A stretch of 64,000 nt of DNA from CBDATB01 sp965199745 (GTDB taxonomy: Bacteria > Bacteroidota > Bacteroidia > Cytophagales > Flammeovirgaceae), in contig CBDATB010000010.1 of NCBI GenBank assembly GCA_965199745.1, positions 239,243 through 303,242 of the forward strand. The letters run 5' to 3'. Both the position numbers and the translations under genes were made by a program. Shown here in pieces: positions 52,328 to 60,703 of this stretch; the first letter of the stretch is position 1, and every line of letters starts with the position of its first letter. Below the pieces are notes generated by a model. The model had not been told where the DNA came from. It saw only the letters and a list, made by a program, of their open reading frames with translations, and made no database searches.

Positions 52328-54754
52328 ATGAAGTACAAAAACATAAGAGAAGAAGAACTGAAAAATAAAGTTGGTGCAGACTGGTTTAAGCCATTTGACA
52401 CAACAGAGATTTTAGGAAATATTGACTTCACCGTTTTACCCAAACAAGACAGCTTGTTGGGCAGAACACCTCTTTTGTGGGCAGAAGCTAAAACAGGAAA
52501 TTTTGATATTGCGACAATGTTTGTCCAACTCATTCTGACCATTGGAAAAGCTCGAACATTTGACAAAACTTTGCCGCCTACTTTTTTAGGAGCATTTGAC
52601 TTTAAAAAAATTGCTTTTGTCGATTACATCAACATTCAAGACATATTCTTTCTCAACGATTTCAACTGGAATGTTACCCCAAGTAACCACGACACGAAAG
52701 AATTTAAACTCATTAAGGAACGAATAGAATCTGTCCCAAAAGCTAAAACCTACGTTTTTGATTACCAAAAAGACGAAGAGCAACTCAAAACCTTTATCAA
52801 AAACAATGTGGCGAAAGCCACCACCAAAAGCAAAATAAAAATCGATAAAAACAATTTTATTCCTATTTATTTACGTTGGGTTGAAATTGCAAAACCTATT
52901 ATTGACGTAAACTGGGACGAACTCAAAAAAAATAATATTCTCGACAGCGATTTTTATTTAGCGGACCTTTTTGTAGATGATAAAGGCACAGAAAACCTTG
53001 ATGATGACTTTACAATACGGGATAGTTTGTTTGTTGTTTTTCAAAATCAAGGCTATAAAATTGCCAGAGAGAACATCAAGCAAATGTTTGATGCTACCAT
53101 TAACATACGAAATAAAGACACTTACCAACAATTTTGGAAACTCTACAAACGACCACCCATAAAAGAGTTCCAAGATTACATTATTGAACGTAGAGATTTA
53201 CTCGTACCTCAAGACATACGAGAACGAAAAGGAGCATTTTTCACACCGAGAAAGTGGGTAGAACTATCACAAAAATACCTTACCGACTATTTGGGCGAAG
53301 ATTGGCAAGACGACTATTACATTTGGGATTGTGCCGCAGGAACTGGAAACCTTTTGGCAGGTTTAAACAATAAATACAACATTTACGCAAGTACCTTAGA
53401 CCAAGCAGACATCAATGTAATGCACGAGCGTATAGACCACGGCGCCAACCTACTAAAAAATCACGTGTTCCAATTTGACTTCTTGAATGATGACTTTACC
53501 AAGTTGCCACAAAGTCTGCAAGACATCATCAACGACCCTGTAAAACGAAAAAAATTAGTGATTTATATTAATCCACCTTATGCAGAAGCAACCACGGCTA
53601 AAACCGTAACTGGAACAGGAGAAAACAAAGCAGGGGTAACTACTAATTTTAAAATAAAAGAACAGCTAAACCCAGTTATAGGTAGTGCATCCAATGAAAT
53701 TTTCGCTTTATTTATGGCAATTATTTATGAGAAAATAAATGGCTGTAAATTAGGGCAATTTTCTACACTAAAATTTATAAATGGTTCAAATTTTAGAAAA
53801 TTTAAAGAATTCTTTTTAGCTGATTATGTAAGTGGTTTTGTTGTTCCTGCTGAAACTTTTGACAATGTAAAAGGTAAATTTCCTATTGGTTTTACGATAT
53901 GGGACACGACTGTAGAATTAAAAATAGATGCCATTACTACAGAAATATTTGATAAAAATGGAAACTACTTTGGCGTTAAAAACTTTTATGGGAATTTGCC
54001 TGAAATTATTAATAAATGGATTGTTGGATACAGAACGAAATTAGAAAATGTAGGCTATTTAACAACAAGAGGTAATGATTTTCAAAATAATAACTTTATC
54101 CAGGTTATTAATGATAGGAAATTAGTCAAAAGTGATAGAGGTGTCTCTATAAATCACAATAATTTAATTCAAATTTCCATTTATTTATCAGTTCGCCACT
54201 GTATCGAAGCGACTTGGCTCAACGACCGAGACCAATTTTTATATCCAAATAATAAATGGGAGTCAGACACAGACTTTCAGAATGATTGTTTGACTTATAC
54301 CTTATTTCATGGGCAAAACAGAATAACAAGTAAAGAAGGCACAAACCATTGGATACCATTTACAGAACAGGAAGTGAATGCACAGAATAGATTTGAAAGT
54401 CATTTTATGACCGACTTCATCAACGGAAAAATCAAAAATGAAAGTGAAGGCAATCTGTTTGATAATGAAACTTCTCTATCCATAAAAAGAGAATTTTCAG
54501 CAGAAGCCAAAGCCGTTTTTGATGCAGGTAGAGCATTTTGGAAATATTATCACAGTAAGCCGAATGTGAATGTAAACGCAAGTTTGTATGACATTAGAGC
54601 CTACTTCCAAGGCAAAAACGCCAAAGGCAGAATGAACAGCAAAAGCGACGATGAAACCTATATGGAATTGATAGGCGAATTAAGGAACAAACTGAACTTT
54701 TTAGCCGACAAAATCAAACCTAAAATATACGAATACGAATTTTTAAAAGAATAA
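52328..54754 (+). CDS. Type IIG-like restriction-modification enzyme (nuclease plus N6-adenine methylase)
   Basis: 808 aa. N-terminal PD-(D/E)xK-like nuclease: Asp at 33 or 41, then 'LLWAEAKTGNFDIATMFVQL' (E53, K55). The gamma-type methylase has motif I 'DCAAGTGNLLAGL' at ~334 and catalytic NPPY at 415-418. A C-terminal region (~560-808) likely reads the target sequence. One chain would cut and methylate DNA. No separate R, M or S genes are adjacent. Flanks contain hairpins and a motif shared with the insert at 4.2 kb, so it is probably acquired. Confidence 0.85.
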   Translation: MKYKNIREEELKNKVGADWFKPFDTTEILGNIDFTVLPKQDSLLGRTPLLWAEAKTGNFDIATMFVQLILTIGKARTFDKTLPPTFLGAFDFKKIAFVDYINIQDIFFLNDFNWNVTPSNHDTKEFKLIKERIESVPKAKTYVFDYQKDEEQLKTFIKNNVAKATTKSKIKIDKNNFIPIYLRWVEIAKPIIDVNWDELKKNNILDSDFYLADLFVDDKGTENLDDDFTIRDSLFVVFQNQGYKIARENIKQMFDATINIRNKDTYQQFWKLYKRPPIKEFQDYIIERRDLLVPQDIRERKGAFFTPRKWVELSQKYLTDYLGEDWQDDYYIWDCAAGTGNLLAGLNNKYNIYASTLDQADINVMHERIDHGANLLKNHVFQFDFLNDDFTKLPQSLQDIINDPVKRKKLVIYINPPYAEATTAKTVTGTGENKAGVTTNFKIKEQLNPVIGSASNEIFALFMAIIYEKINGCKLGQFSTLKFINGSNFRKFKEFFLADYVSGFVVPAETFDNVKGKFPIGFTIWDTTVELKIDAITTEIFDKNGNYFGVKNFYGNLPEIINKWIVGYRTKLENVGYLTTRGNDFQNNNFIQVINDRKLVKSDRGVSINHNNLIQISIYLSVRHCIEATWLNDRDQFLYPNNKWESDTDFQNDCLTYTLFHGQNRITSKEGTNHWIPFTEQEVNAQNRFESHFMTDFINGKIKNESEGNLFDNETSLSIKREFSAEAKAVFDAGRAFWKYYHSKPNVNVNASLYDIRAYFQGKNAKGRMNSKSDDETYMELIGELRNKLNFLADKIKPKIYEYEFLKE

Positions 54755-54764
54755 TAACTACTGG

Positions 54765-54789
54765 CAACAATAGCTATAAGCAATTGTTG
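54765..54789 (+). terminator. Stem-loop after the type IIG-like gene
   Basis: CAACAAT and ATTGTTG form a 7-bp perfect stem around 11 bases, 10 bases after the stop, followed by TTTAGG. Likely 3' end of the transcript, though the T-run is short. Confidence 0.4.
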
Positions 54790-54846
54790 TTTAGGTGATT
54801 AAACGAAATATATGCATTTAATTAAAAGTAAGTGCTAAACCGAAAA

Positions 54847-54875
54847 GTGAGGGTGTAAAACCCCCAAGTGCTCAC
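54847..54875. repeat. Small inverted repeat before the ThuA gene
   Basis: GTGAG (54847-54851) pairs with CTCAC (54871-54875), with an inner GGG/CCC pairing. AAGTGCT also occurs twice (54830 and 54866). It ends next to 'ACAGCCGAGA', a motif also found at ~4900. Nature unknown. Confidence 0.3.
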
Positions 54876-54934
54876 AGCCGAGAGCTTTGTATCTACCGAC
54901 TTATGTGTTTTATCTTACCCTAATGTATACCACT

Positions 54935-57900
54935 ATGCCTAAAAGAAATGTATCTATTTTGCTTATTTTTGTAATTGTCGGATTGTTTTGGTTTCTAGGT
55001 TTTTTCGATGAGCCTAAAAGGGCGAATATATTGGTTTTTTCTAAGACTGCCGGCTATCGCCACGAATCCATAGAAGCCGGTATTGAAGCTATCCGCAAAC
55101 TTGGACAGCAATATAATTTTAGTGCAGCTTTCTCAGAAGATGCCAATATCTTTAGAGAAGATTTTTTAAAAAATGTTCACGCAGTTGTTTTCTTAAATAC
55201 TACTGCTGATGTATTGGACTCTAAACAGCAAAGCCATATGGAACGCTTTATTCAGGCAGGAGGTGGTTTTGTGGGTATTCATGCTGCCGCAGACACCGAA
55301 TATGATTGGCAGTGGTACGGTAAATTAGTCGGTGCTTATTTTGAAAGCCACCCAAACAATCCCAACATTAGAAATGCTGTAATACAAATTGTTAATAAAA
55401 GCCACACAGCTACTGACTCCCTACCGCAAAGGTGGCAACGAGACGACGAGTGGTACAACTACAAGTATGTCAATGCCGACATTAATGTATTAATGAAACT
55501 CGATGAGTCTTCTTATGAAGGCGGCACCAATGAGGAGAATCATCCGATTGCTTGGTATCACGAATATGACGGGGGACGTGCTTTTTATACAGGTTTAGGG
55601 CATACCGCTGAAAGCTACACCGATCCCTTATTTCTGAAACATTTGTTAGGGGGTATTCAATATGCTGTGGGTAATAGTACGTTAGATTATAGCAAGGCTT
55701 ACTCTGAGGCTGTTCCAGAAGAGAATCGCTTTGTAAAAGTAGCTCTCGAAGAGGGTTTAGCTGAGCCAATGGAACTAGATTTCTTATCTGATGATAAAAT
55801 TATTTTCGTAGAAAGGAGGGGCAATGTGAAGATTTTCGATCTGCAAAAAGGAAAATCGCAAGTCATTGGTCGTTTTAATGTTTTTTCTAAGCTAGAAGAT
55901 GGTTTATTAGGCGTTGCCGTAGACCCAAACTATCATAAAAACCAATGGGTATATTTCTTCTACTCTCCCGAAGGGAACAGCCCAAAGCAGTGCGTATCAC
56001 GTCTGCGCTTGGTTGGTGATACACTCGATATTAGCACTGAAAAAATATTGCTGGAAATACCAGTACAAAGAGAAGAATGTTGTCATTCTGCCGGTGCACT
56101 TGAATTTGATGATCAAGGCAACCTGTTTATTTCCATAGGTGATAATACGAACCCACATTTTTCGAGCGGCTATAATCCTATCGACGAACGCGCGGGAAGA
56201 GTACCTTTTGATGCGCAGAAGTCTTCTGCTAATTCCAATGATTTACGTGGTAAAATACTCAGAATTAAACCTGAAGCAGATGGGAGCTATAGCATTCCCG
56301 ATGGAAATCTTTTTCCCAAAGACGGCTCTCGAGGTAGACCCGAAATTTATGTGATGGGCTGCCGTAATCCCTACCGCTACTCTATCGACTCCAAAACCGG
56401 CTATCTGTATTGGGGTGATGTAGGACCCGATGCACGCAAAGACTCAATCGGTAGAGGAGCCAGAGGATACGACGAAATCAATCGGGCAAAAGCTCCCGGC
56501 TTTTTTGGCTGGCCTTATTTTATTGGCAATAATAAACCTTATCGCGACTATAATTTTGCAGACAAAGTTTCGGGGGCAGCTTTTAACCCGCAAAAACCTG
56601 TTAATAATTCCCCTAACAACACTGGTATTAAGCATCTGCCTCCTGCGCAACCTGCACTGGTTTGGTATCCTTACGGCGAATCCGAGGAGTTTCCTATCGT
56701 AGGCTCTGGCTCTCGTAATGCAATGGCAGGACCGGTCTATTATTACGACGATTACCCTGAAGGAGGCAAAAAATTTCCTGCCTTCTTTGATGGCAAACTT
56801 TTGGTTTATGATTGGATGAGGCAGTGGATTCTTGCCGCCTCTTTTGACAAGCAAGAACACCTTAAAAAGTTAACACCTTTTGTGCCTAATATGCCCTTTA
56901 GTAATATCATTGACATGGCTTTCAATACAAAGGGAGAGCTGTACCTATTGGAATATGGCACTCTGTGGTTTGCTGCTAATGATGATGCCCGACTGAGCCG
57001 CCTCGAATACGTGTCGGGAAACAGAAGACCTGTTGCAAAAGCAGAAGCAGACCAGTTGGCTGGAAAAATACCACTCACTGTTCGGTTTAAGGGACATCAT
57101 TCTATCGATTACGATGGTGATAGTTTAGTGTATAATTGGAAATTTGATCAAGCGGCTAAAGTGCAGTCGCATGAAAATAACCCGATATATACTTTTACGA
57201 AGCCTGGTATTTACGATGTTGTTTTAGAAGTAGTAGATCCCAACAAAGAGCGTTCAACAAGTAAAATACAAATTGTTGCAGGCAACGAGCCACCGCAATT
57301 AGGCTGGCAGTTGATAGGTAGTAACCAAACCTTTTTTCTCGAAAACCAACCTCTTAACATAAGTTACGAAGTAGCAGTAAATGATGCTGAAGATGGCAGC
57401 ACACAAGCAGGTACTATTGACGAAAATAGAGTGGTTTTATCTTTTTACTATTTACCCGAAGGTAAGGATATAACTGCTGCGGTGCAAGATCATCAGGTTT
57501 TAGCTGAAAATGCTCTGGCATTAATTGGCAAAAACTTGATGAAAAATTCAGATTGTAAATCTTGCCATCAAATAGCTGATAAATCTGTCGGTCCCACTTT
57601 AAAGCAAATTGCCGAGCAGTATGGTAAAAGCCCAGATCGTTACACCGATTATTTGGTACGCAAAATTATTAACGGCGGAGTCGGCGTTTGGGGAGAAACT
57701 GTTATGGCGGCACATCCTAGTATTTCCGAAACAGAAGCTCGGCCGATGGTTCAGTATATTTTCTCTCTGCAAGAAAATAAAAAAATAATTAAATATCCTT
57801 TGAAGGGTACTTATACAGATAGTCAGCATATAGGCAAAAGTAACGGCGACGGTGCTTACGTACTCACAGCAACTTATACTGATAAGGGAGGAAGAAATGT

Positions 57901-58357
57901 GAAGTCGCTCACCGCTTCCGAGACCATTGTATTGAGGAGTGCCAAAGTAGAAATTGAAGATTACGACAAAGGGGAGAATGCCGTAAAATTTCTGGTAGAT
58001 GCTGCTAATACGCCCGGTGTAAATGAAGATATGACTGTCGTTGTCGGGGAGCATGATACTTGGTGTATGTTTGAAGATATTGATTTGACAGGTATCCGCG
58101 CCATCTCTGCCCGCTGCGGGCTTATGCCCAATATTACTAATGGCGGTAAGTTGAACATACGCTTAGGAAGCCCTCAGGGAAAGAAAATAGGGGATATATT
58201 ACTGGAACAAAAAGTAACGAATTATGGTATTAATGAATATCGAACCCAACTCGATCCTGTTTCAGGAAAGCAAAATATATACTTTACTTTTGCATCTGCT
58301 AGCCCAGAGATAGAAGGAGTGGTAGCCGTATTAGATTGGGTATATTTTAAAAAATAG
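54935..58357 (+). CDS. ThuA - PQQ-type sugar dehydrogenase - PKD - cytochrome c - CBM-like fusion
   Basis: 1140 aa from the ATG at 54935 (MPKRNVSILLIFVIVG); an upstream ATG at 54887 adds 16 residues before the signal anchor. Domains: signal/TM 5-22; ThuA-like glutamine-amidotransferase fold ~30-240 ('ILVFSKTAGYRHESIEAGIE', 'GGGFVGIHAAADTEYDW'); six-bladed beta-propeller of the GSDH/sorbosone dehydrogenase class ~260-680 ('EDGLLGVAVDPNYHKN', 'YVMGCRNPYRYSID'); PKD ~690-770; c-type cytochrome with heme motif CKSCH at 874-878; C-terminal carbohydrate-binding-like beta-sandwich. Probably a periplasmic sugar oxidase passing electrons to its own heme. Multi-domain proteins of this kind are known in Bacteroidota. 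Confidence 0.9.
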   Translation: MPKRNVSILLIFVIVGLFWFLGFFDEPKRANILVFSKTAGYRHESIEAGIEAIRKLGQQYNFSAAFSEDANIFREDFLKNVHAVVFLNTTADVLDSKQQSHMERFIQAGGGFVGIHAAADTEYDWQWYGKLVGAYFESHPNNPNIRNAVIQIVNKSHTATDSLPQRWQRDDEWYNYKYVNADINVLMKLDESSYEGGTNEENHPIAWYHEYDGGRAFYTGLGHTAESYTDPLFLKHLLGGIQYAVGNSTLDYSKAYSEAVPEENRFVKVALEEGLAEPMELDFLSDDKIIFVERRGNVKIFDLQKGKSQVIGRFNVFSKLEDGLLGVAVDPNYHKNQWVYFFYSPEGNSPKQCVSRLRLVGDTLDISTEKILLEIPVQREECCHSAGALEFDDQGNLFISIGDNTNPHFSSGYNPIDERAGRVPFDAQKSSANSNDLRGKILRIKPEADGSYSIPDGNLFPKDGSRGRPEIYVMGCRNPYRYSIDSKTGYLYWGDVGPDARKDSIGRGARGYDEINRAKAPGFFGWPYFIGNNKPYRDYNFADKVSGAAFNPQKPVNNSPNNTGIKHLPPAQPALVWYPYGESEEFPIVGSGSRNAMAGPVYYYDDYPEGGKKFPAFFDGKLLVYDWMRQWILAASFDKQEHLKKLTPFVPNMPFSNIIDMAFNTKGELYLLEYGTLWFAANDDARLSRLEYVSGNRRPVAKAEADQLAGKIPLTVRFKGHHSIDYDGDSLVYNWKFDQAAKVQSHENNPIYTFTKPGIYDVVLEVVDPNKERSTSKIQIVAGNEPPQLGWQLIGSNQTFFLENQPLNISYEVAVNDAEDGSTQAGTIDENRVVLSFYYLPEGKDITAAVQDHQVLAENALALIGKNLMKNSDCKSCHQIADKSVGPTLKQIAEQYGKSPDRYTDYLVRKIINGGVGVWGETVMAAHPSISETEARPMVQYIFSLQENKKIIKYPLKGTYTDSQHIGKSNGDGAYVLTATYTDKGGRNVKSLTASETIVLRSAKVEIEDYDKGENAVKFLVDAANTPGVNEDMTVVVGEHDTWCMFEDIDLTGIRAISARCGLMPNITNGGKLNIRLGSPQGKKIGDILLEQKVTNYGINEYRTQLDPVSGKQNIYFTFASASPEIEGVVAVLDWVYFKK

Positions 58358-58594
58358 CCTTCTAATAGCACATGAGTTAAGTAAAATTGAAAAAATATTA
58401 TCTCGCATTTGCTCCTAATGGGTAATTCACTAAGTATACGATAGTCTAAATTACCAAGATATCGATAAGATAAAGTTCTTTACAAAAAGAATTAGTATCT
58501 TTATAGAAAAGAGGTGAGCAGCGAGGTTGTGTTCTGCCTGTACTCATATCCAAACCGTTATTCATCATACATTTAAAATTAAAAACATAAAATC

Positions 58595-59797
58595 ATGGTA
58601 CGAAAAAAATTGCAGAAAAGATCATTATTTTTTCTTGTTTTAAGCCTGCTGTTATTTGCCTGTTCGGATGAGAAAAAAATTGAAAATCCTCCACTTGCTA
58701 ACCAATATTTAGTTGAGTCTTCATTGATAACAGAAATGACCGGAGATGAGGTAAAAACCTCGCTGTCCGCGTCTTCAAAGATTGCCTCTTTTATTTCTTT
58801 GTTTAGCTTTGAAAGTATAAGAGTGTACAAAATTGTTTATCAAACAACAAGTGTTTCAGGAAGTATGATTCAAGTATCTGGTGCGCTGGCTTATCCTGCT
58901 CAAGGTGGCGATCTGCCTTTGGTTTCGTACCAGCATGGTACTATTACACGGGATGAGCAGGCACCTTCTAACTTTGAAGAAAATACAGAATTTCATCTTT
59001 TTGGCTCTTTTATGGCAGGTAGAGGATATGCCGTAATCGCACCTGATTATATCGGCTACGGTACTTCGGCAGATATACCACATCCTTACGAACACGGAAC
59101 CACTCTGGGAACTACTTCCGGGAATATGGTTAAGGCAGGAAAAGAATTTTTCAATAGTAACGAGGCAGTTAGGCTAAATGATAAATTATTTCTCACAGGT
59201 TATTCCGAAGGCGGCTACGCTACTATGTCGATGCACCAATACCTCGAGCAAGAAACCGACATAGCCGTAACTATCAGTGCTCCCGGCGCAGGTGCATATC
59301 ATAAGACGGCATTTGCTAATCATATACTTACACAAGATAAAACACTTGATTTTTTAGCCACATATTTATGGGTCATAGATGCCTATGGCGATATTTATAG
59401 TTTAGACAGACCCATCAGCTACTATGTGGTAGAACCCTATGCAAGCGCGCTGCAAGAAGTAAATCCAAGAGAATACGGTACTGTTGAATTTAATAAAAAC
59501 CCACAGAAACTTTTTACTACTGGGTTCGTACAGGGTGTTTTAGAAAACACAGATACTGAATTTATTCAAGCTATTGCAGATAATAACCGCTTCGACTGGC
59601 TACCTCAAGCACCCATCAGGTTATATCATGGTACGGCAGATAATTTTGTCCCTTTCTTCAATTCGCAGGATGCTTTTGATGCAATGCAAGCAAATGGTGC
59701 AGATGTACAGCTAATCCCGCTTCAGGGCAAAAACCACGCTACCGCTGTCCCAGATTATCTTTTGCGAGTACATGCACTGTTTGAAACTATGAAATAA
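58595..59797 (+). CDS. Alpha/beta-hydrolase lipoprotein (secretory lipase-like)
   Basis: 400 aa. Lipobox 'FLVLSLLLFAC' (C near 23). Hydrolase fold: 'GDLPLVSYQHGTITRDEQAP', 'GYAVIAPDYIGYGTS', nucleophile elbow 'LTGYSEGGYATM' (Ser in G-Y-S-E-G), late Asp/His in 'LYHGTADNFVPFFNSQ' and 'LQGKNHATAVPDYLL'. Resembles the LIP/PGAP-type secretory lipase group; the substrate (ester lipid or peptide) is not determined. Exported, outer or inner membrane anchored. Confidence 0.88.
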   Translation: MVRKKLQKRSLFFLVLSLLLFACSDEKKIENPPLANQYLVESSLITEMTGDEVKTSLSASSKIASFISLFSFESIRVYKIVYQTTSVSGSMIQVSGALAYPAQGGDLPLVSYQHGTITRDEQAPSNFEENTEFHLFGSFMAGRGYAVIAPDYIGYGTSADIPHPYEHGTTLGTTSGNMVKAGKEFFNSNEAVRLNDKLFLTGYSEGGYATMSMHQYLEQETDIAVTISAPGAGAYHKTAFANHILTQDKTLDFLATYLWVIDAYGDIYSLDRPISYYVVEPYASALQEVNPREYGTVEFNKNPQKLFTTGFVQGVLENTDTEFIQAIADNNRFDWLPQAPIRLYHGTADNFVPFFNSQDAFDAMQANGADVQLIPLQGKNHATAVPDYLLRVHALFETMK

Positions 59798-59920
59798 TCT
59801 TTTAATTAAAATAATATTGTTATATGTTCGCACAAACAAACCTTAATGTTTTTTAGTTGAAACACTGCCGGTGGATTCCGTGCAGCGAATCATACGGAAG
59901 CAAAATATACTCAACTTTTG

Positions 59921-59953
59921 TTGTCATAATTTCTTGTGATTTATATACTTTTG
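59921..59953 (+). promoter_or_regulatory. Bacteroidota-type promoter of the fatty acid hydroxylase gene
   Basis: TTG (59921-59923), 22 bases, TACTTTTG (59946-59953), 27 bases before the ATG. The -7 box is exact; the spacing is slightly long. Confidence 0.45.
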
Positions 59954-59980
59954 CGTTAGACCTTTCACCCCATCATAAAG

Positions 59981-60604
59981 ATGACTATTCCAACTGAAAC
60001 TACAAAGCCTTATAACCAAGGAAGTAAAAGAATATTCAAAAGTTTTATTTTAGAAAAACTAAGCAAGACGCACATAGCAGTGCCGATCTCCATATTTGTC
60101 ATTATTGGGACTGCCCTCATCTACTATGGTATGGACAAAGGTTTAATCACCACCGCTGAGGGAGTTTTATCTTTTTTAGCCGGTGTTTTAGCATTTACCT
60201 GGGTAGAATATAATGTACATCGCCATCTTTTTCACATGTTACCCAAAAATGGTCTGGGCAAAAACTTACAATATGCCTTTCATGGTGTGCATCATGAATA
60301 CCCTAAAGATAAATCCAGGCTGGCTATGCCGCCACTAGTAAGTATATTGATTGTAAGTGTGTTATTTGTTTTTTTTAGATTAGTGCTTGGCGATTATATT
60401 TTCGGCTTCTTGCCCGGATTTATTGTTGGCTATGCTGCCTATTTGCTCGTACATTATTCAGTGCATGCCTTCAAACCACCCAAAAATTTCTTTAAAATAC
60501 TATGGATACACCATGCTATCCATCACTACAAACACAGCAATAAGGCCTACGGTGTTTCCTCTCCTCTCTGGGACTATATCTACGGTACAATGCCACCAAG
60601 GTAA
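59981..60604 (+). CDS. Sterol desaturase / fatty acid hydroxylase superfamily membrane protein
   Basis: 207 aa, about four membrane helices. The di-iron histidine boxes are in order: 'YNVHRHLFHM' (HRxxFH), 'FHGVHHEYPKD' (HxxHH), 'LVHYSVHAF', and 'HHAIHHYKHSNK' (HHxxHHY). Hydroxylates lipid acyl chains (as FA2H-type enzymes do) in the membrane; the exact lipid, perhaps a sphingolipid or ornithine/glycine lipid, is unknown. Single gene with its own promoter match. Confidence 0.92.
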   Translation: MTIPTETTKPYNQGSKRIFKSFILEKLSKTHIAVPISIFVIIGTALIYYGMDKGLITTAEGVLSFLAGVLAFTWVEYNVHRHLFHMLPKNGLGKNLQYAFHGVHHEYPKDKSRLAMPPLVSILIVSVLFVFFRLVLGDYIFGFLPGFIVGYAAYLLVHYSVHAFKPPKNFFKILWIHHAIHHYKHSNKAYGVSSPLWDYIYGTMPPR

Positions 60605-60703
60605 TAGCTTGTTAATATGGTAATTTACCAAGAATTTTATCCATTTTGTTTTCAATATTTTCTACTGAGTTTTTACTTATATTGGTCAGAACCGTGATTG
60701 ACT

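Noticed and set aside
57599..58054. 151-aa minus ORF
   Set aside because: Antisense to the cytochrome c and CBM-like domains of the ThuA fusion, which read well on the + strand.
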